Assembly: GCA_000507305.1 (NCBI GenBank)
Contig: DF241187.1
Coordinates: 22,502 to 86,501 of the forward strand
Direction of reading: 5' to 3'
Length of the DNA: 64,000 nt
Source of the DNA: Breviolum minutum Mf 1.05b.01
Taxonomy: Eukaryota; Sar; Dinophyceae; Suessiales; Symbiodiniaceae
Every line of letters begins with the position of its first letter. Positions within the stretch are counted from its first letter, which is position 1. Shown here piece by piece: positions 63,498-64,000 of this stretch. Position numbers and translations under genes: made by a program. The notes below the pieces were generated by a model, which had not been told where the DNA came from, searched no databases, and saw only the letters and a list, made by a program, of their open reading frames with translations.

Positions 63498-64000
63498 TCC
63501 AAAAAGTGTCTATACGTGTCCCTATTGCGAGACGGCGGTTCAGTCGACAGTGCAAAATGGCACGGTCTTCACTCGAAACCACTGTGGAAAGCAGTCCCGT
63601 GTGAAAGACGGCCAGGTGATCAGGTCATATCAGCATGCATGCCCCCACTGCGGCGCCACAGTTGTGTCTACAAAAGCGAAGGGCCGAATCCAAGTCCAGC
63701 ACACGATGCCGAACGGCCAGCCGTGCAAAACAATGCAATGGAAGGCGTCCGGCGAAAACATGCCAGGACACGCGACATGATGCCCCGCCCGTCGCAAAAA
63801 CCCAGCGCCACGCCGCCCACAAAAAGTGCTAACGTCGCTTTCTGAAGCCCTAAAAGAAGAAGTTACAGCGCCACACCACCCACGAAAAGAGCGTAACGTC
63901 GCTGTCTGAAGCCCTTAAAGAAGAAGCTACACCGCCAAGGCAACGACCCCCAGGCCGGAGCTTCCGCAGCGGCAAACCACCATCAGAACAAGCCGCAAAA
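63498..64000 (+). pseudogene. Damaged intronless zinc-ribbon-like ORF, continues past the window
   Basis: From about 63498 the sequence becomes GC-rich and continuously coding-like. The frame has two related Cys/His units: YTCPYCETAVQSTVQNGTVF ending NHC, and HACPHCGATVVSTKAKGRIQ ending QHTMPNGQPCKTMQW (CxxC...H...C). An in-frame TGA at 63778-63780 interrupts it. The same frame then resumes (CPARRKNPAPRRPQKVLTSL, SEALKEEVTAPHHPRKERNV) until a one-base shift near 63890, after which SLSEALKEEATPPRQRPPGR continues in another frame to the window end. It resembles zinc-ribbon units I associate with multicopy dinoflagellate (often retroelement-linked) proteins; that link is from memory. Start unknown; an acceptor ACCAGCAG ends at 63497. 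Confidence 0.55.
63803..63929. repeat. 63 bp direct repeat, two copies
   Basis: CAGCGCCAC starts at 63803 and again at 63866. Both copies contain TAACGTCGCT and TCTGAAGCCCT followed by AAAGAAGAAG. A one-base length difference lies just before TAACGTCG. 63 is a multiple of three, and both encode SLSEALKEE in their best frame. Confidence 0.8.

Overview
The window looks like nuclear DNA of a dinoflagellate, probably a Symbiodiniaceae-type genome. There is no prokaryotic gene organisation and no long ORF. Instead there are dozens of short (30-300 bp), relatively GC-rich, protein-like blocks bounded by AG acceptors and by GT, GC or GA donors, separated by 200-1500 bp of AT-richer sequence. Mixed GT/GC/GA donors are a known dinoflagellate feature. 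All convincing exons read on the + strand, as expected for unidirectional gene arrays. Every gene call is an exon or exon group. Exon ends are inferred by eye, and where two frames stay open this is stated.

Layout. 0-6.2 kb: exons of a probable ankyrin-repeat protein. 7.5-16.4 kb: exons of a protein with several SAP-like helix-turn-helix segments. 16.9-18.5 kb: a J domain (DnaJ family, HPD motif) split over three exons by a GC-AG and a GA-AG intron. 20.7-30.4 kb: scattered exons of unrecognised genes. 30.7-45.9 kb: a large tandem array of ~850 bp units (about 16, interrupted by two assembly gaps), each with two exon-like blocks, preceded by diverged single copies of the same blocks. 45.9-48.8 kb: exons of a gene that ends in a poly-threonine tail coded by an ACA microsatellite. 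49-58 kb: exons of one or more coiled-coil/low-complexity proteins. 60.5-63.1 kb: exons of a probable GH20 beta-N-acetylhexosaminidase (PEFDMPGH motif). 63.5-64.0 kb: an abruptly GC-rich, intronless, damaged zinc-ribbon-like ORF with a 63 bp repeat, probably from a multicopy or retroelement family.

Between exons lie at least five families of short (~65-130 bp) inverted-repeat elements (called A to E here). Family B carries GT near its left end and AG at its right end, and in one place abuts a candidate exon exactly at the donor, so it may be an introner (intron-generating transposon). One 259 bp intron is bounded by a perfect 10 bp direct repeat, as expected for an intron gained by insertion.

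The sequence has two N runs (33319-33599, 44151-44897) and single Ns at 8715 and 19595. I saw no rRNA, tRNA, CRISPR or complete spliced-leader sequence.
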